Shown here: positions 23,005 to 35,529 of the stretch, one piece after another
How the letters are laid out: every line of letters begins with the position of its first letter
How positions within the stretch are numbered: position 1 is the first letter of the stretch
NCBI RefSeq assembly: GCF_039555335.1
Contig: NC_092646.1
Coordinates: 22,732,893 to 22,796,892, forward strand
Length of the DNA stretch: 64,000 nucleotides
DNA from: Amphiura filiformis
Taxonomy: Eukaryota; Echinodermata; Ophiuroidea; Amphilepidida; Amphiuridae
Reading direction: 5' to 3'
Notes under the pieces: model-generated
Database searches by the model: none
What the model was told of the DNA's origin: nothing
Seen by the model: the letters and a program-made list of their open reading frames with translations, nothing else
Translations under genes and position numbers: made by a program

Positions 23005-24064
23005 AGCACTCTTGAATCACATCCGGTCCGAATTCATGTGAGAAAATCTAATCCTGTCTAATGTTTAAGATCGGCGTTCGCTGCTCATTGGTAGTTTTTA
23101 AACACCCTCAAATCATGTAACGGACTAATTTGAAACACTAGATCATACATTCTAAAATATATCATCCCTCGTTATAAAGTTTTCTTTTAAACTTTGAGAA
23201 ATTTGCACCAAAAATGGTCAAAAAATGCTAATTTTTGCCCAAAAATCATAAAAAAGCCTGATTTTCGCCCAAATTTCGATTATTTTTGGAGAAGTTGATC
23301 AAAATATAAAAAAATTTAAAAAAAAAAATTAAAAAAAACAGGCCCCAGATATTTTTATCTAGTTAAAAAAAATTGACTCAAGAAAGTTTTTGTTACGTTG
23401 TCCGAAATAATTTGGGTCAAAAAACCCCGTTTTTTTTAAAGATTTTCTCCTAAATGAGCATTTTTGCCCAAATTTGACCTCGCAGATGAATTCATCAAGT
23501 CTTTGCTGTTCTAAATATATATATACTTTAATATACTTTAGACCAATAATTTAGCAGTTATGAGGCCCAAAAGTTTCCATATTTTCAGGGTTAAGACCAC
23601 CCTTTTAAGTTATTATTTTTAGCTCAGATATTACAAGTTCTATAAGTGCCGTTTGTCTCCATGGTATTAAAATGGCCATTCCCTCTACCAATAGGCATAC
23701 ACTTGCAAATATCACATTGAACGCAACCACCCTCTTATAATTCTTTGACACTGATCCGGTTCAAACTGGATGCTAAAAGCTCGTAATGATTTTCCATAAT
23801 AAATTCGGAGGCCGATTGAGACAACCTGCCGGCTATAAGATAAACTGTTAACACACCCTTGACTTTCATGACTTTGAAGATGATGATTTCTTAATCAGAA
23901 GTTTATTTTGATTTCTTCTGTTAAAGGGACATTTCGTGAGCCATAGTTTCATCCCCATCTTTTGTCAAAAAAGATTGAGATTTTATAATGTTTGTGTGCG
24001 AATTTTTTTTGAAGATTCATTGGCTTAGCAAATATCAACAAATTTGTATTTATGTTCTGTAAGA
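23005..24064. other. Unassigned; repeated TTTTTGCCCAAA words
   Basis: Bases 23215-23475 carry repeated GCCCAAA and AAAAATCA words with long A and T runs. The word TTAAAGGGACATTTCGTGA at 23923 resembles a transposon terminus, but no matching inverted end is found before the next array. Otherwise nothing. Confidence 0.45.
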
Positions 24065-24815
24065 ATTCTGCAACTAATGTACGCTTTCCACATCACGGGT
24101 TCCCATAATTCTTCAAAATAACTTGCGCTTTCTACATCCCGAGTTACGCAATTCTGCAACTAATGTACGCTTTCCACTTCCAGGGTTCCCATAATTCTTC
24201 AAACTCAAAGTAACTTGCGCTTTCTACATCCCGAGTTAACGCAATTCTGCAACCAATTTGTGCTTTTCACATCACCATGGGTTCCTGCAATTCTGCCATT
24301 AATGTGCGCTTTCCACATTATCACAGGTTCCGCAATTCTGCAACTAATGTACGCTTTCCACATCCCGGGTTCCCGTAATTCTGCAACTAATACGCCTTCC
24401 ACATCCCTTGTTTCCGCAATTCTGCAACTTATGTGCACTTTCCACCTCCCGGGTTCCCGCAATTCTGCAACTAATGTACGCTTTCTACATCCCAGGTTCC
24501 CACAATTCTGCAACTAATGTGTGCTTTCTACATCCCAGGTTCCCACAATTCTGCAACTAATGTGCGCTTTCCACATCCCGGGTGCCCGCATTCTGCAACT
24601 AATGTGCACTTTCCACATCCCGGAGTTCCGCAAATCTGTAACTAATGTTCGCTTTTCACATCTCGGGTTCCCGCAATTCTGCAACTAATGCGCGCTTCCC
24701 ACATACCGGGTTCCCGCAATTCTGCAACTAATGCGCGCTTCCCACGTTCCCACAATTCTTCAAAGTAACGTGTTCTTTCCACATCCCGAGTTCACACAAT
24801 TCTGCAAGCCGCTTT
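24065..24815. repeat. 43-bp minisatellite
   Basis: About 16 units of CAATTCTGCAACTAATGTGC followed by GCTTTCCACATCCCGGGTTCC, with small indels and substitutions. Frames on both strands read through and are repeat artefacts. It abuts the 3' end of the Penelope-like element. Confidence 0.95.
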
Positions 24816-24930
24816 CTACATCATCATGGAGCAGCATCATGCTATTTCAAATTCGCTAACTCAAATAAAAATCGATACTGGTTAACAAAGTTCTTTGTAT
24901 CTGATCCAGAATGTTCACTTACTTGTGTAC

Positions 24931-24960
24931 GTTTCAACAACAGCTGTTGTCTTTATCAAC
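24931..24960 (-). ncRNA. Hammerhead-ribozyme-like motif in the PLE 3' tail
   Basis: On the minus strand the order is TTGATAAAG, a perfect 14-base palindrome ACAACAGCTGTTGT, then TGAAACG. This mirrors a hammerhead core (CUGANGA, stem II, GAAA). PLEs are known to carry small hammerhead ribozymes near their termini. The first core block is degenerate (TGATAAA rather than CTGATGA), so activity is doubtful. Stems I and III were not established. Confidence 0.4.
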
Positions 24961-24979
24961 ACTTGATGGGTAGTGACTG

Positions 24980-26259
24980 CTATTGGCAACCGACGCTAGA
25001 AGTAGTTCCAGCGTTGATCTTGGAGTTGCCAGTCTGTTTTCCTTCAAGGGATTTTCTTGATCCCTGAGTCAGGAACTCATCAAAAATGTGAGAGAGTTGG
25101 TACTGTCCTTCATCTCTGTTCATGGTGGTGCCCCTCCGCTTTCTTATTTCTATAGCCTCCTTTATCCAGCGAGTGTATCTATTTTGCTCTGTGCCTATGA
25201 CCTCAGCTTCCCCCCATCCTATGACGTGATTCTTGTCGACGACATGATCAGTAATGGCCGACTTGTGTGTTGTTGTTAACGATTCCTTTCTCCCTGCTCT
25301 GGTGGTTACCGTTTTACTCACTTTCTCCGCCTCGCTTTTATGTTCTTCAAGTCTTGTGCCAAACTTTCTGCCAGTTTCCCTATGTAAGACAATTCGCAGT
25401 TCATACAGGGAATCTTATATACTGCATCAGTGGTGTTATTTGGATCGCGTTTGTCTTTTGGGTGTACCAGTTGTTTTCTGAGAGTGTTGTGCGGCTTCAT
25501 CGCAGTAGAAATGTTGTAATTTTTCATAACTCTAGATACTCTTTCTGTGACACCCTTTACATAAGGAAGTACAACCATGCCTTTGCTCCTGGTTTTATCA
25601 TCAGTCTTTTTGCTCACTTTCTTGGGCTTGACGCTTTGTATCTGATCTTTGACCTTTTTAAAGGTCCAGTCAGGATAGCCGCATGTTCTGAGGGCTTCTT
25701 GCACTTTCTTCTCTTCTTCCACTTTATCCTCCTCCTCTGTCACAACGCTGTCTTTCCTGTTATACAAAGTGCGTATCACACCAAGCTTTTGATGCAGAGG
25801 GTGATGGGACTGATAGTTGAGGTACTGGTCTGTATGAGTTGGCTTACGGTAGACCAGTAGCTTTACGGTGCCGTCTTCTTTTTTCACAATCAAAGTATCC
25901 AGAAATGGAAGGCTGCCTTGAGATTCTTGCTCAAAGGTGAATTTTATTGAACCAGACTTGTCCACTTGGTTGATATGATCGGTAAGACGCTGGACACTGT
26001 CTTTGTTTATAACTTCCAACACGTCATCCACATAACGCAACCATAGCTTCGGTCTACAGTCTAGAGGTGCCGTAGCAATTGCCTGCTGTTCCAGAGCCTC
26101 CATGAATATATTGGCTGCAATCGGGGATACAGGGCTGCCCATCGCAGTACCAAAAAGCTGGCGGTAAATCTTACCTCTAAAGGTAAAATATGTGGTAGTT
26201 AGTATGAACTCAAGAAGTTCTACCACATCCTTACTGGTTAGCTTAAAAATCGATAGTAA
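24980..26259 (-). pseudogene. PLE reverse transcriptase / GIY-YIG endonuclease, truncated and frameshifted
   Basis: Penelope-like elements encode an RT followed by a GIY-YIG endonuclease that nicks DNA for insertion. The first frame (about 302 codons from 26226, plus a few upstream) shows GTAMGSPVSPIAAN at residues 26-39 and the catalytic YVDD at 65-68. YRKPTHTDQYL (126-136) and FLDT (108-111) follow the palm, as in the PLE thumb region. A Lys/Glu-rich linker follows at about 165-215, and then CMNCELSYIG (274-283), which is the YIG half of the GIY-YIG motif. The frame breaks at a run of Cs near 25378-25380 (plus strand), consistent with a one-base deletion. Reading resumes in another frame that ends at 24980 and includes HKSAITDHVVDKNHVIGW and RYTRWIKEAIEIRKR, typical of the endonuclease C-terminus. 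The upstream RT motifs are absent. It is inactive as it stands. Confidence 0.88.
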
Positions 26260-26262
26260 TCA

Positions 26263-27984
26263 AATGCTGGTAGCGTTTTCACAATCGCTACCTACGTCCA
26301 GTTGTGAATAGCAACGTATAGCGACAAAGTCGCCTTCAAGACAACTGATTTCAATATGACGTTCGGATATAATGGATGCTAACGACTTATCAATCAGATA
26401 TCGGCAATCGCTTTTGTGATAACTAACGGAAGTTACGTCACAAAAAAATCCACTACGCTCCTTGCGGTTGCTTGGTTTGATGTGACCTTCACAAGCACAC
26501 ATAATCAGTGACTATATACCCTAGTATTGGGCAAGTAGTTCTTGAGAAATACCATCAAACATGAATGAAACTTTGTTCGTAATCTATGATGACATTTGCA
26601 CTAAAGTGAACCCAAAATAATCACTTGCGCACTTTTAGCCCCAGGGGTGAACACGGTAACTCTGTCACCCGATCGCAAACCACATTTTCCACACCGTTGC
26701 GTACTTGGTTGCCTCAAAGCAAACTCGGTTCTCTAGCTACACCTGCGTGTCTTCGAGAATGATACCAAACTTTGATTAGGTATTGGACTGTGTCAATGTA
26801 ACAAATTGTAAAATTTTGATTTTTGCTCCAATAAATGAAATTATGTTAGAAGAACTACGGAATGATAATGTTTGTTTTAAGTTAAATGTATTTTTCATGT
26901 AGAATTTAATTTATTCATATATGGACACGAAATGTAAAAATTACATGTTTTACGAATGTTAGTAATTGTTTGTTGCCAGTGTCCGCCAAATCGGTGTGGG
27001 CTTAACGCATTATATAAACAATTCATTAACCACATTTTGACGCTGTAAAAGTTGAAGTACAGGAAGTCAAGGTCAAGGTCTCGTTGGATAACACGTTTGA
27101 AAGAATAAAGTGTCTTTTTGTGGCCCTTTTTTATTTATTTTCTTGCAACCTGGTGCTTCAACTTGCCACAAAAAAGGGGGTGTTTCTGTTATCTTCTTCT
27201 TCTTCGTCTAAAAATATCTTGGAATAATAATTGTTTTGTATCATATTTCTTTGTGCATGACATGTGCATGACAACCCGCGTGTTGGAAAGCGTACATTAG
27301 TAAATGTGTTTCTTGAGCCCTGTCGTTGAACTAGTACAGTGTGTCAGGGTTCGTATGTTTTTGCTGCAGGTGGAATTGGCAAAAATGGCAAAAACTTAAA
27401 AAGTGATAAATAGTTAATTTTTTTTCATCTTAATTAAAACAAGTTATTAAGTTACAAAAATAATTTCCTGAGTGTAACAAGGCCAGATTTTGAAATAAGA
27501 AATAAAAGGCATGTGTTTTCATTGCCCTTTAGTGCGTTTACTGAAGTGTGGCGTATCAAATTCAAAACTTTTTCATTTTAAGGACTGGATAAGACAAAAA
27601 CATTAAAGGGGGGTAACCCTATTGGTTTTGGATATGGATTGTCTTTAAAATTACATAATAATATCAAATATCACCCCCTTTATGCTGCTTTGTGAAAAAA
27701 CGAGAGCATTTTCAGCGTAAATGTGAATAAATAGCCAAATTTGCAATCCAATACCTTGGTATACGTGAATTGCATTCTGGGCAGGCAAGCAACAACAACA
27801 ATTCCGTTCGTATGACGAATGCTGACATGCTGTACAATGCCCGGCCCGTATTGAACGGAAAATATTTGTTGTTGTTTTTTCGTACCGTTTCAGAAAAAAA
27901 AAGAAACAAAATATATTTCCCTTGCAATATGTACATTTCAAATGATATAAAAGGTTTGGGTTAAAAATGGAGAGGAAAAAAATC
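26263..27984. other. Unassigned; fragment of family A
   Basis: An 80-codon minus frame (26260-26502) is Cys-containing and protein-like but unrecognised; it abuts the PLE truncation point. Bases 26528-26560 (CCCTAGTATTGGGCAAGTAG) resemble the family A core. The remainder is AT-rich without features. Confidence 0.4.
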
Positions 27985-28063
27985 TTCCGATACCGGATTT
28001 TGAACCGGGTACCTCACGGGTGAAGCATGATGCGCTAATTAATTGAGCTATTCGGCCCACTAA
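27985..28063 (-). tRNA. tRNA-like sequence (pseudogene or SINE head)
   Basis: The reverse complement reads ATAGCTCAATTAATTAGCGC (an A-box/D-arm) and later CCCGGTTCAAAATCCGG (a B-box/T-arm). An anticodon-type stem TCATG/CGTGA has a 7-base loop CTTCACC. The B box has one extra base against GGTTCRANNCC, and the acceptor stem pairs poorly. I read it as a decayed tRNA gene or tRNA-derived SINE head. The would-be anticodon (TCA) is not trustworthy. Confidence 0.55.
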
Positions 28064-30639
28064 GTCCGACGTGGAAGTTTCATAAATATATACGGCGCAC
28101 CGTCTCCTCAGCAGTTAGTGTGGTTCGCTTTTTTCACAGAATGTGTATGACGCGAAACCAAAGTAGCTGTTGAGGAGACTCATGATTCGCAATTCATCCC
28201 GTACCCAGAAATCCGAAGTAAGTTCTAGTATTTACAAACTGGTAACCTGTAAAAGCCGCTGTGTTTCATGATTTCTCCGGAAATACGTCGACTTGGAGCG
28301 TCAAATTTCAGGATAGTAATGAGAAAAATAGTATCTATCATGTGATACCAAAACCTCATCAACAATGAAAAAAATCGGGGGGATGATGCTGTCGATCGGG
28401 TTACGGACCTTTAAAAGTTGTGTGTTACTGTTTACGAGCTTTCTGTGTTACTGTTCAATATTTGGCTGACTATGAGTTTTTGTCAGTTTTTGCCATTTTT
28501 GCCGGTTTAAACCAGGCAAAAAAATAGCAAAAACAGGTTTACGCCAGTTTTTGCCACTTTGCCGGCAAAAACAGCGTGTAGATTTTGCTGTTTGATTTAA
28601 TATTTTGTTGTTTATCCTCCAAGAAGACCAGTGTATCTGCTCAAAACGTTGAGTTTGTCTGTTCAGGTCCCGGGGTTCAGGTGCACAGTGATTTTCATCA
28701 CTTGTTTCAGTGCACTTTTGTATGTGTACTTGATTCTTGTCCGTTCTGACTGTTTTTGAAGGTTTTACACTTCTGTGTGCTTTGGAATTAGTGTTTTCTG
28801 GCCAACAAACTTTATACCTATTGCTGTGCCTTCATTTGTCGTTTCTTGCCAGCCTGTCTGCGTTTTACTCGTTTCCCCACATCGAGTTGATAATATACCT
28901 TGATCATTCTTTAGTATTTTGTATTAGTTTTTCTTTATTAGGAAAAAATAGTTCTGCGTCTACATGGAATCGGAAGAACATTGCCATAATCAAATAATAA
29001 GTGTTTTTCTCTCGACAGCAAGTTATCTCCTTATTTGAATTACTTCACTATTTGTACAAAAGAGAGCCCTTGTGAAATAGTACTTCAAACATTGGTGTCG
29101 AATACCTCCTTAAAGAGAAATCAAATCAAAAATATTGTTATTCAAATAAAAAATGATAAAAACATAAACAAGTGGACACTTCATCTACATTTTTATTGTT
29201 TGATTTTCTTTCATAATTTGATTGATGAGTTATTTGCAGTCTCTTCAGTTATTTGGCGCTTAACTTTATTTACAAAATATAGATTTCTACTCTAGCAGAA
29301 TTGTATCAGATATAAGTAGTATTTTCTCCAGTAACCAATAAAAGGAAAGTTTCTTTAGGTGACGCAGCCACGGGGACAGTTCCCCCCTGCGAGAAGTCTT
29401 ACCCCCCCCGTGGGATACTGGCCGCCCTAATATTTAAAATTTGTATACTTTTTGTGTTTTATAGCTTTCCTCCTTTCAAAGTTGCATTTTCCCTCTCGCA
29501 CCCCACCACCACCACCACCACCACTCTCAAAGTCGTGGTTACGCCACTGAACACATCAGGATCAGTTTTTTTCGTTTGCTTGCTTGCTTGCTTGCTTTCT
29601 TCAGCCTTTAGCTTCGAAATACCTACTTTAATATCAGACTAAGTTATTAGGATTATAGTTAGATTTGTCATTGTTGTTATTGTTTGTTGGGGTATTTGTA
29701 CACTGGGGTATGTTTGTGTTTTGTTGTTTAGTTTGCTTTGCTTTGATTTCTTTTGTTCTCATTTGTTTTTTCTTCTTATTCCTTTGACATAAAGCGATCC
29801 TAATCGTTGGAGGACAGATGGTCCTGCGGGCTTTGTGGAATCGAGAAACATGAAAATAATAAACGCAATGTAACATAATTATTTAGACACGCAAATAACC
29901 TAAATGTCGATCGATACTCGATACAAAAGAAAAGATTAAAACTAATATAAAGTATAAAAATAGTTACCATAATTTTGCAACCGTTTTCAGCAATTTTGAT
30001 AGATAATTCCAAGAGATATATCAAAATTGACGCGCGTACAGAATCACCTTAAACTTTCAAATATGTTATTAATGCCATTATTTTTCGTATTATATCAATT
30101 GGATAATTTCATTATTTGATTCACGGCTACTTGTCTCAGTAGTATTTGATTTTGTATAATTAGATGTCACAAGATGTCCTCTATAACACCCTATATATGT
30201 TGGACTAAATCAATAAATCAAGATATCAACTAGACATTTCTTTTGTTTTAATTGTTTTCTAATTGTGAATAATGCATTTGATACACTACTTCATGTAAAG
30301 CCTATTATTTGCAGTTAGTATTTTATTACGGCCCTTTTCCCTCTTTATTGTATATTATACAGTTGTTTTGCAACCACTTGTGTTGGTTGCATCACCCAAT
30401 CTGTTGGTTTTAGCACCACAAAACTGAGAAGAGTTATGCAAATTTATGCTAATTATGGTTCAGACGTAGAAAAACAAATAAGTTGAGATGATTTATGCAT
30501 AGGACCAAAATGTCAGTGTTAACAAAACTACTCTGCGTACGTGCAATTGATTCTCGTCAAGGCTCTTATCCATGTTTTGACGGATGTTTAGTGCTGAAAT
30601 AGGTTCATTTTAAACAAAATATTTTACCCAGAATTTCAA
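28064..30639. other. Unassigned; minor simple repeats
   Basis: GTTTTTGCC/GGCAAAAAC words form a loose inverted cluster at 28475-28575. (CCA)n lies at 29503-29523 and (TTGC)n at 29576-29597. Short frames (28737-28997, 29035-29295) lack motifs. No gene called. Confidence 0.45.
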
Positions 30640-30775
30640 AATTTTACATATTTATGACCATATTTGAAATCTACGTGAAAAATGCATTGAAACAAGTACA
30701 AACAAGCCTAGTATTGGTTCAGTAAGTTTTAAGATAGGCTATGTCGAATTTTGCTCAGTATGTTAACAATTTTAG
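30640..30775 (+). repeat. Dispersed repeat family A, diverged partial copy
   Basis: ATTTATGACCATATTTGAAA and GTACAAACAAGCCTAGTATT are recognisable. The CGCGGGTGTCGACTG head is missing. Confidence 0.65.
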
Positions 30776-32676
30776 TGATTCTTGCATGACATTCACAACT
30801 TATAGGGACCCCGTGTACTCAACATCCCTCGGACAAACCCTTAAGTACTTTATTTACATTTGAATCAATGAATACTATTAAAAACAACAACTGGCCACCT
30901 TAAAATAATAATCTTAAGCCCACTTTTATATAAAGAGTAACTTTTTAATGTTTTCTCAACTGCTGTGTTTTTTGGGCCGCGCTTTTTCAGAGCTGGCTGG
31001 AACTTCCCGAGTACGCATTGATTTTGTCCGTAGAAGTACTCCATGCTATCGCATGTCATGGTACCTATAAGTTTACATGTACGAATCTTGTACTTTGACG
31101 GCTCGATCTAGGTATGATATTACCCTATAAGTACCGGTATTTTATATCGGATGAAATTTCCTCTAGAGTGTCAAAAAGATAGAGAGAAAAAAAACGCGGG
31201 AAATCTATCCCGCCCTTATGGCCCATTTGGTGGTCTACGCGGTAGTTACATTTTGATGTAGCCAATAGTATTCACCGCTATTTTATATAGCCCTGTTTAC
31301 GAGTTTAATAAAAGCAAAAAAAAAATATCATACGGCTTGTGAAGCAAATGATATATAAGTGTAACGTTAGCGCTCAATTATTACATGTTATACGAGTCGG
31401 TTTACAACGGTTGTAATCAGAGCTCGTAGTACCCAAACCGCGGGAACACCATAAAGGTCTTGCGTCTTGGCTTTTTAACCACTCTTCTGATGTTTTGGAG
31501 CCTACTCATCATCGAAACTATAATGGCTATTGAGATATTGCAAAAATACTTGCCTGCGATCCGAACCGTAATTGGATAGCGAATGCAAAGCACAAGTAAA
31601 AAACTCAATATCTCTTGGACGACAGTGCTTGATAGATATATATTAAAAAGGCGCGAATGTGATACCTTGATTTTAACATCAAATTTTAAGTATTTGACGA
31701 CGTTTTTTAGTGAAGCGAACTTTTCACGGAGTAAAGCGTGTCATGTTTTTTGATATCGTTACTTGAAAACTGAAATGTGACCAGAATTGTTAATATGATC
31801 TGTGGTACACAAAAATCTTATTTTAAGAGCTAAATAAAAATATATGTATCCGTGCCTTTGAATGCAACGTAAGACAATTTTTTTAAGTTATAGCTTTAAA
31901 TTGTGGCACAACGTTGTCAATTAGCGTTGTTAGTTTAAGTTATAAAAAATGACGACAGTGGTAACGTTTAAAATGATGGGGACGTTGATAAGGTGATATG
32001 GTATTAGATCGCATTAATGAATCAATCACAACACATCGCACGCCATTTATACCAACGTGTCGCTTCTTGTTGAAAACTCGGCTTATTTTGGCACTTTTAA
32101 CTTGCTTTTTATTGCATTTTGGCTCACTTCATTTTGACATTTCTATATAACTTTGTTATGTTTTATATATGACAGCAATATCCTATTCCTAAACTTATAT
32201 CAACTAGGGTATGGTTGATTTTGTCTTTATTTAAAGTTATATCACACCATTTTCTCTTCCCATTTCTCAATATCTCTCGCATTATTTTAGAAAAGGGTAT
32301 AGCAAAGTTGGGCAAATTTAACTTCCAATGGACTGAGAGAAAGAATCACATTTTAAAAGTTTGAAAATATCCTTACTTCCTGTATTGGTCCCCACCTCTC
32401 CCTTCCTCTGTCCTCTTTCTCTATCTTTGATTTTTTGACTTAATCAATTAAATGTAACTTTCCTGTTCAACTATTTACATTGTCTTGTAAAATATGTTTG
32501 ATTGCAATACAAAGAATAGCAAACCTAAATGCTTTAATACAAACTGCACTGTATAATATTCATAATGTGAGATAAAGATATGCCATATTATTCACATAAA
32601 ACAGCCTCTTTATAGTACAGATCGCAAAATATATATCTCTAAGAAAATAGCAAAATTTTGCAAATAAGCTCAAAAT
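30776..32676. other. Unassigned AT-rich DNA
   Basis: About 1.9 kb with no recognised gene, RNA or repeat. Confidence 0.5.
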
Positions 32677-33018
32677 GCTATCTTCTGAAGATAGCAAAAA
32701 TTAACAATAACTGCTATATTGAAAATTATAAACTTCATAGGATAGTAAAAGAAATGTTTCTTGCAGAATAAAGATGCTGTCTTCAGTAGATAGCAAATAT
32801 ATAGGTAATTGTTGCAAAAAAGAACGACTATCTTCTGTAGATAGCAAACGATAAACAACTATATTGTGTAACAATACTTATGCTATTTTCATTTGATTAA
32901 CAAGCTTTTGATTAACAATGCTATCTTCAATTAAGTAACAATGTATATAGGACGGGTAACTATCATTAATTCTTTGGGGCCAATAAATACCGTGACAATA
33001 CTATCTTCAGTAGATAGC
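32677..33018. repeat. Palindrome array 1 (GCTATCTTC-GAAGATAGC)
   Basis: The 19-bp palindrome or its variants occur at 32677-32695, 32776-32794, 32827-32845 and 33001-33018, with a half site at about 32920. They are separated by 50-170 bp of AT-rich sequence showing weak mutual similarity (GCAAA, AACAATAACTGCTAT). Copies appear in both senses (TTCTGAAG and TTCAGTAG). Confidence 0.75.
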
Positions 33019-33634
33019 AAAGTCTGTAAAAATGTTATCACGGTAATGGCTATATCTTTATCTTATAAATATGTTTTCCTTGATTTTTTTTCACTTATAG
33101 GTAATCACAGAACCTATAGTTAAATAATTAGGGCCAAATCAGGCTGTAAATTTACATTTGTATCCTCAGTAATCATGCATGTTGATATGTTCTCATGCAT
33201 TCTGCTGACTTTGCTGTATATATTTGAATGAAATGGCGTATTATAATGTATGATATGTATGTATGTATGTTTGTTTGTATAGTTATCAAAATGTGTAAAA
33301 TAGTAGTAATATCACGTGTTTTGTGTCACACTACTGTACTTAACTTCGAGTTCAAACATATCTTGACTCTTTCAGATCGACACTTTACTTTATAATGTAA
33401 GTTTCAAATAATTTCAATTTCAAGCATGTCAAGTGCAAAACCAGTAAGCTTTGCACCTCACTCTAGTCCATCTATGTAGTTTTGAGTGCGCCCGCTTCAA
33501 AAACATTCCTGACTCACTTTTTCTCTTCATTTGCAATACTTCCTCGCTTTTAACCGTACTAATTCGTCGCTTCTGACACACCGCATCATAAAAAAAACCC
33601 ACCACCTTTGGTGTGATAAACGATTATTTTAAAT
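33019..33634. other. Unassigned AT-rich DNA
   Basis: Short TGTATGTATG/TTTGTTTG run at 33256-33278. Nothing else. Confidence 0.5.
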
Positions 33635-33973
33635 GGGCTATTCCAGAAAATAGGTGCACACCCCCTATAGAGGAGTAAATTTTCAATCAAAGAAATATCC
33701 GGATTTCCAAGTCTGCTTTCAGAAAACGACTGGATTTCCAGTTGCCAATATTACTGGAAAAAGCTTGGAAATCCAATCAATTGAAGGAAAAATCACGGAA
33801 ATGTTGAAAATGAGCTCTCAAATTGAGGATTTCTGATTTTAAACTATTTTTCTGCTGGATTTTTTGCCTTTGGGCACTTAAAAGTCCGGATTTCCAACAG
33901 TCACGACTGGACAAAAAGTCCGGATATCCGAACTCCTCTATAGGGGGTGTGCCTCTATTTTCTGGAATAGCCC
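33635..33973. mobile_element. Foldback MITE, GGGCTATTCCAGAAAATAG termini
   Basis: The ends GGGCTATTCCAGAAAATAGG and CCTCTATTTTCTGGAATAGCCC are inverted. The arms continue with GTGCACACCCCCTATAGAGG versus CTCCTCTATAGGGGGTGTGC. AAT flanks both sides (33632-33634 and 33974-33976), a probable 3-bp duplication. The first 11 bases match family B while the interior is different, and internal GGATTTCCA/TGGAAATCC words add further hairpins. Confidence 0.85.
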
Positions 33974-34942
33974 AATGACACCAATTAACCCCATCGCATA
34001 CGTTCGTCATTTTGGTACATCAATCTTGACCCGCCTCTATATGCCATGGTACCATGGTATTACGCCTGTCTTGTCCTAATGTTTATTAATGAGCTAGTAC
34101 TCACATGTTTGGGTGCTTAAACCCTCTTATCACTCTACCGTATTGGCACCGTAACACTAAACTATAATGCACTTTAAATATTATTCTAACTAACCATGCT
34201 GTTGAATTTTAAGTGAGATTTTTGGTTAAAATTATGGGTTAACAATTTGGGGACTATGATAGAGTTACAAACTGGAAGTGGAGTTTTGGTAACTGATTAC
34301 TTGTCGTATCAAAGAAAATTTACTAAAAATACTAATAAAATATAAACAAATTAATAGTTATTGATGATATTCCAATGCTAATCAATTCCAATATCATATC
34401 AAACAAGCAATTCGTTATAAATTTAAACGCTGAATCAGTTTTAAAGTTGCTTTATGTATAAGATAATAAACAAAGATGATTAGCACGTAATGGGGTAAAA
34501 TGATCAAGACCACAAAAATGAGCAGCAAAGTGAAGTGGGTAAAACAGGGAAACAGAAAAGAGAGATTGTTAAATAGAAAACAATAGACAGCTATTATAGC
34601 TATTAGGTGCTTTAAATTGATAGCCACTTGGAGGAGGTAATTGCCAACACTTATCAGTGACCAGAAACTTGGTAGAAAACCATCTCCTCCTCCCACTTGT
34701 CGGAAGATCATTAGAAGATGTTCCAAGTTTCGAGTTTTATATTGATAGACTTGAAATGTGATGGTCGTATCGGTGAACCAGGTCCCGAAGTTTCAAGTTG
34801 TGGTATCTGTATAATGTTTGAGACGTGTAGAGAAAGAAGAAGTAAAACAGGGATATCATAGATTCAATTGAATAAAACCAAAGTTTATTTTACTCAAAGT
34901 TAAGTACAATGGCGTAACACAAAAAGTAATATATTAATAATG
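33974..34942. other. Unassigned AT-rich DNA
   Basis: A 103-codon hydrophobic minus frame (34415-34726) has no recognisable motif and AT-driven composition. No gene called. Confidence 0.45.
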
Positions 34943-35030
34943 ATATTAATGATGATATTGAATTAATTTTTGAAGTGTGCTGGCGTTTGACTCTTTTTCG
35001 TTAAAAGATTTCAAAATTTTTACCTCTTTA
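34943..35030 (+). repeat. Dispersed repeat D, copy 1
   Basis: GATATTGAATTAATTTTTGA, then GTGTGCTGGCGTTTGACTCT, is repeated at 35306-35390. Confidence 0.7.
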
Positions 35031-35305
35031 CCATTAATACCAGTCCTGTCGATAATCGCTAGAAAATGATAATATACCAATCATAATATTTTTGTTACAG
35101 CCTGTACTTGCGATCCACTTAAGCTAACAAGAATATAACTTATTATTTACTTATTTATACTGTAGCAGGAGTATTATATTTATCAATACGTAATTTATTA
35201 ATTCTGTTGTCCTAAGTTTCCAATCCGATCATAGCATGTTTGACTGAGGTGGGGTATAAAACACAGCCTCTCTCTGATTATACTATTTTTTTACCAGCGG
35301 CCAAA

Positions 35306-35390
35306 GATGATGTTGAATTAAGTTTTGAAGTGTGCTGGTGTTTGACTCTTTTACGATAAAATATTTTCAAAAGTTTCACCATTACTTTTT
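35306..35390 (+). repeat. Dispersed repeat D, copy 2
   Basis: Direct copy of 34943-35030 (GATGTTGAATTAAGTTTTGA, GTGTGCTGGTGTTTGACTCT). The spacing of 363 bp and divergent intervening DNA suggest an old local duplication. Confidence 0.7.
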
Positions 35391-35529
35391 TTGTCGGTAC
35401 AGGATAGGTCCAATATTACACATTTTTAAACAAAATTACCATGCATTATGTGTTTTCAATGTTTAAGTTTTCAAGGGTAAAAGTCTGCGTCATCCTAATG
35501 TCCTGGTGTAGGATCTTTTTCAAACTCAC

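Larger units (their letters stand above)
24840..26259 (-). mobile_element. Penelope-like retroelement (PLE), 5'-truncated
   Basis: Minus-strand element. It has a reverse transcriptase-GIY-YIG coding remnant (26259-24980) followed by a 3' non-coding tail with a hammerhead-like motif (24931-24960). The homologous frame begins near 26259, in the middle of the RT domain. The N-terminal half is missing, as is common for target-primed insertions. No direct repeats flanking the insertion were identified. Confidence 0.85.

Noticed and set aside
24205..24517. Paired 100-codon frames on opposite strands
   Set aside because: Both read the 43-bp minisatellite; the periodic peptide is an artefact.
25267..25860. 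197-codon plus-strand frame
   Set aside because: It is antisense to the Penelope-like RT, whose minus-strand frame contains the catalytic YVDD and YIG motifs.
27985..28063. Functional tRNA gene with anticodon TCA
   Set aside because: The B box has an extra base and the acceptor stem pairs poorly. A decayed tRNA or SINE head explains it better.
28615..28670. Second Penelope-like 3' end (CAAAACGTTGAG next to GAAGACCAG)
   Set aside because: It resembles the GAAACG context only loosely. There is no coding remnant, and the palindromic stem seen in the 24.9-kb element is absent.
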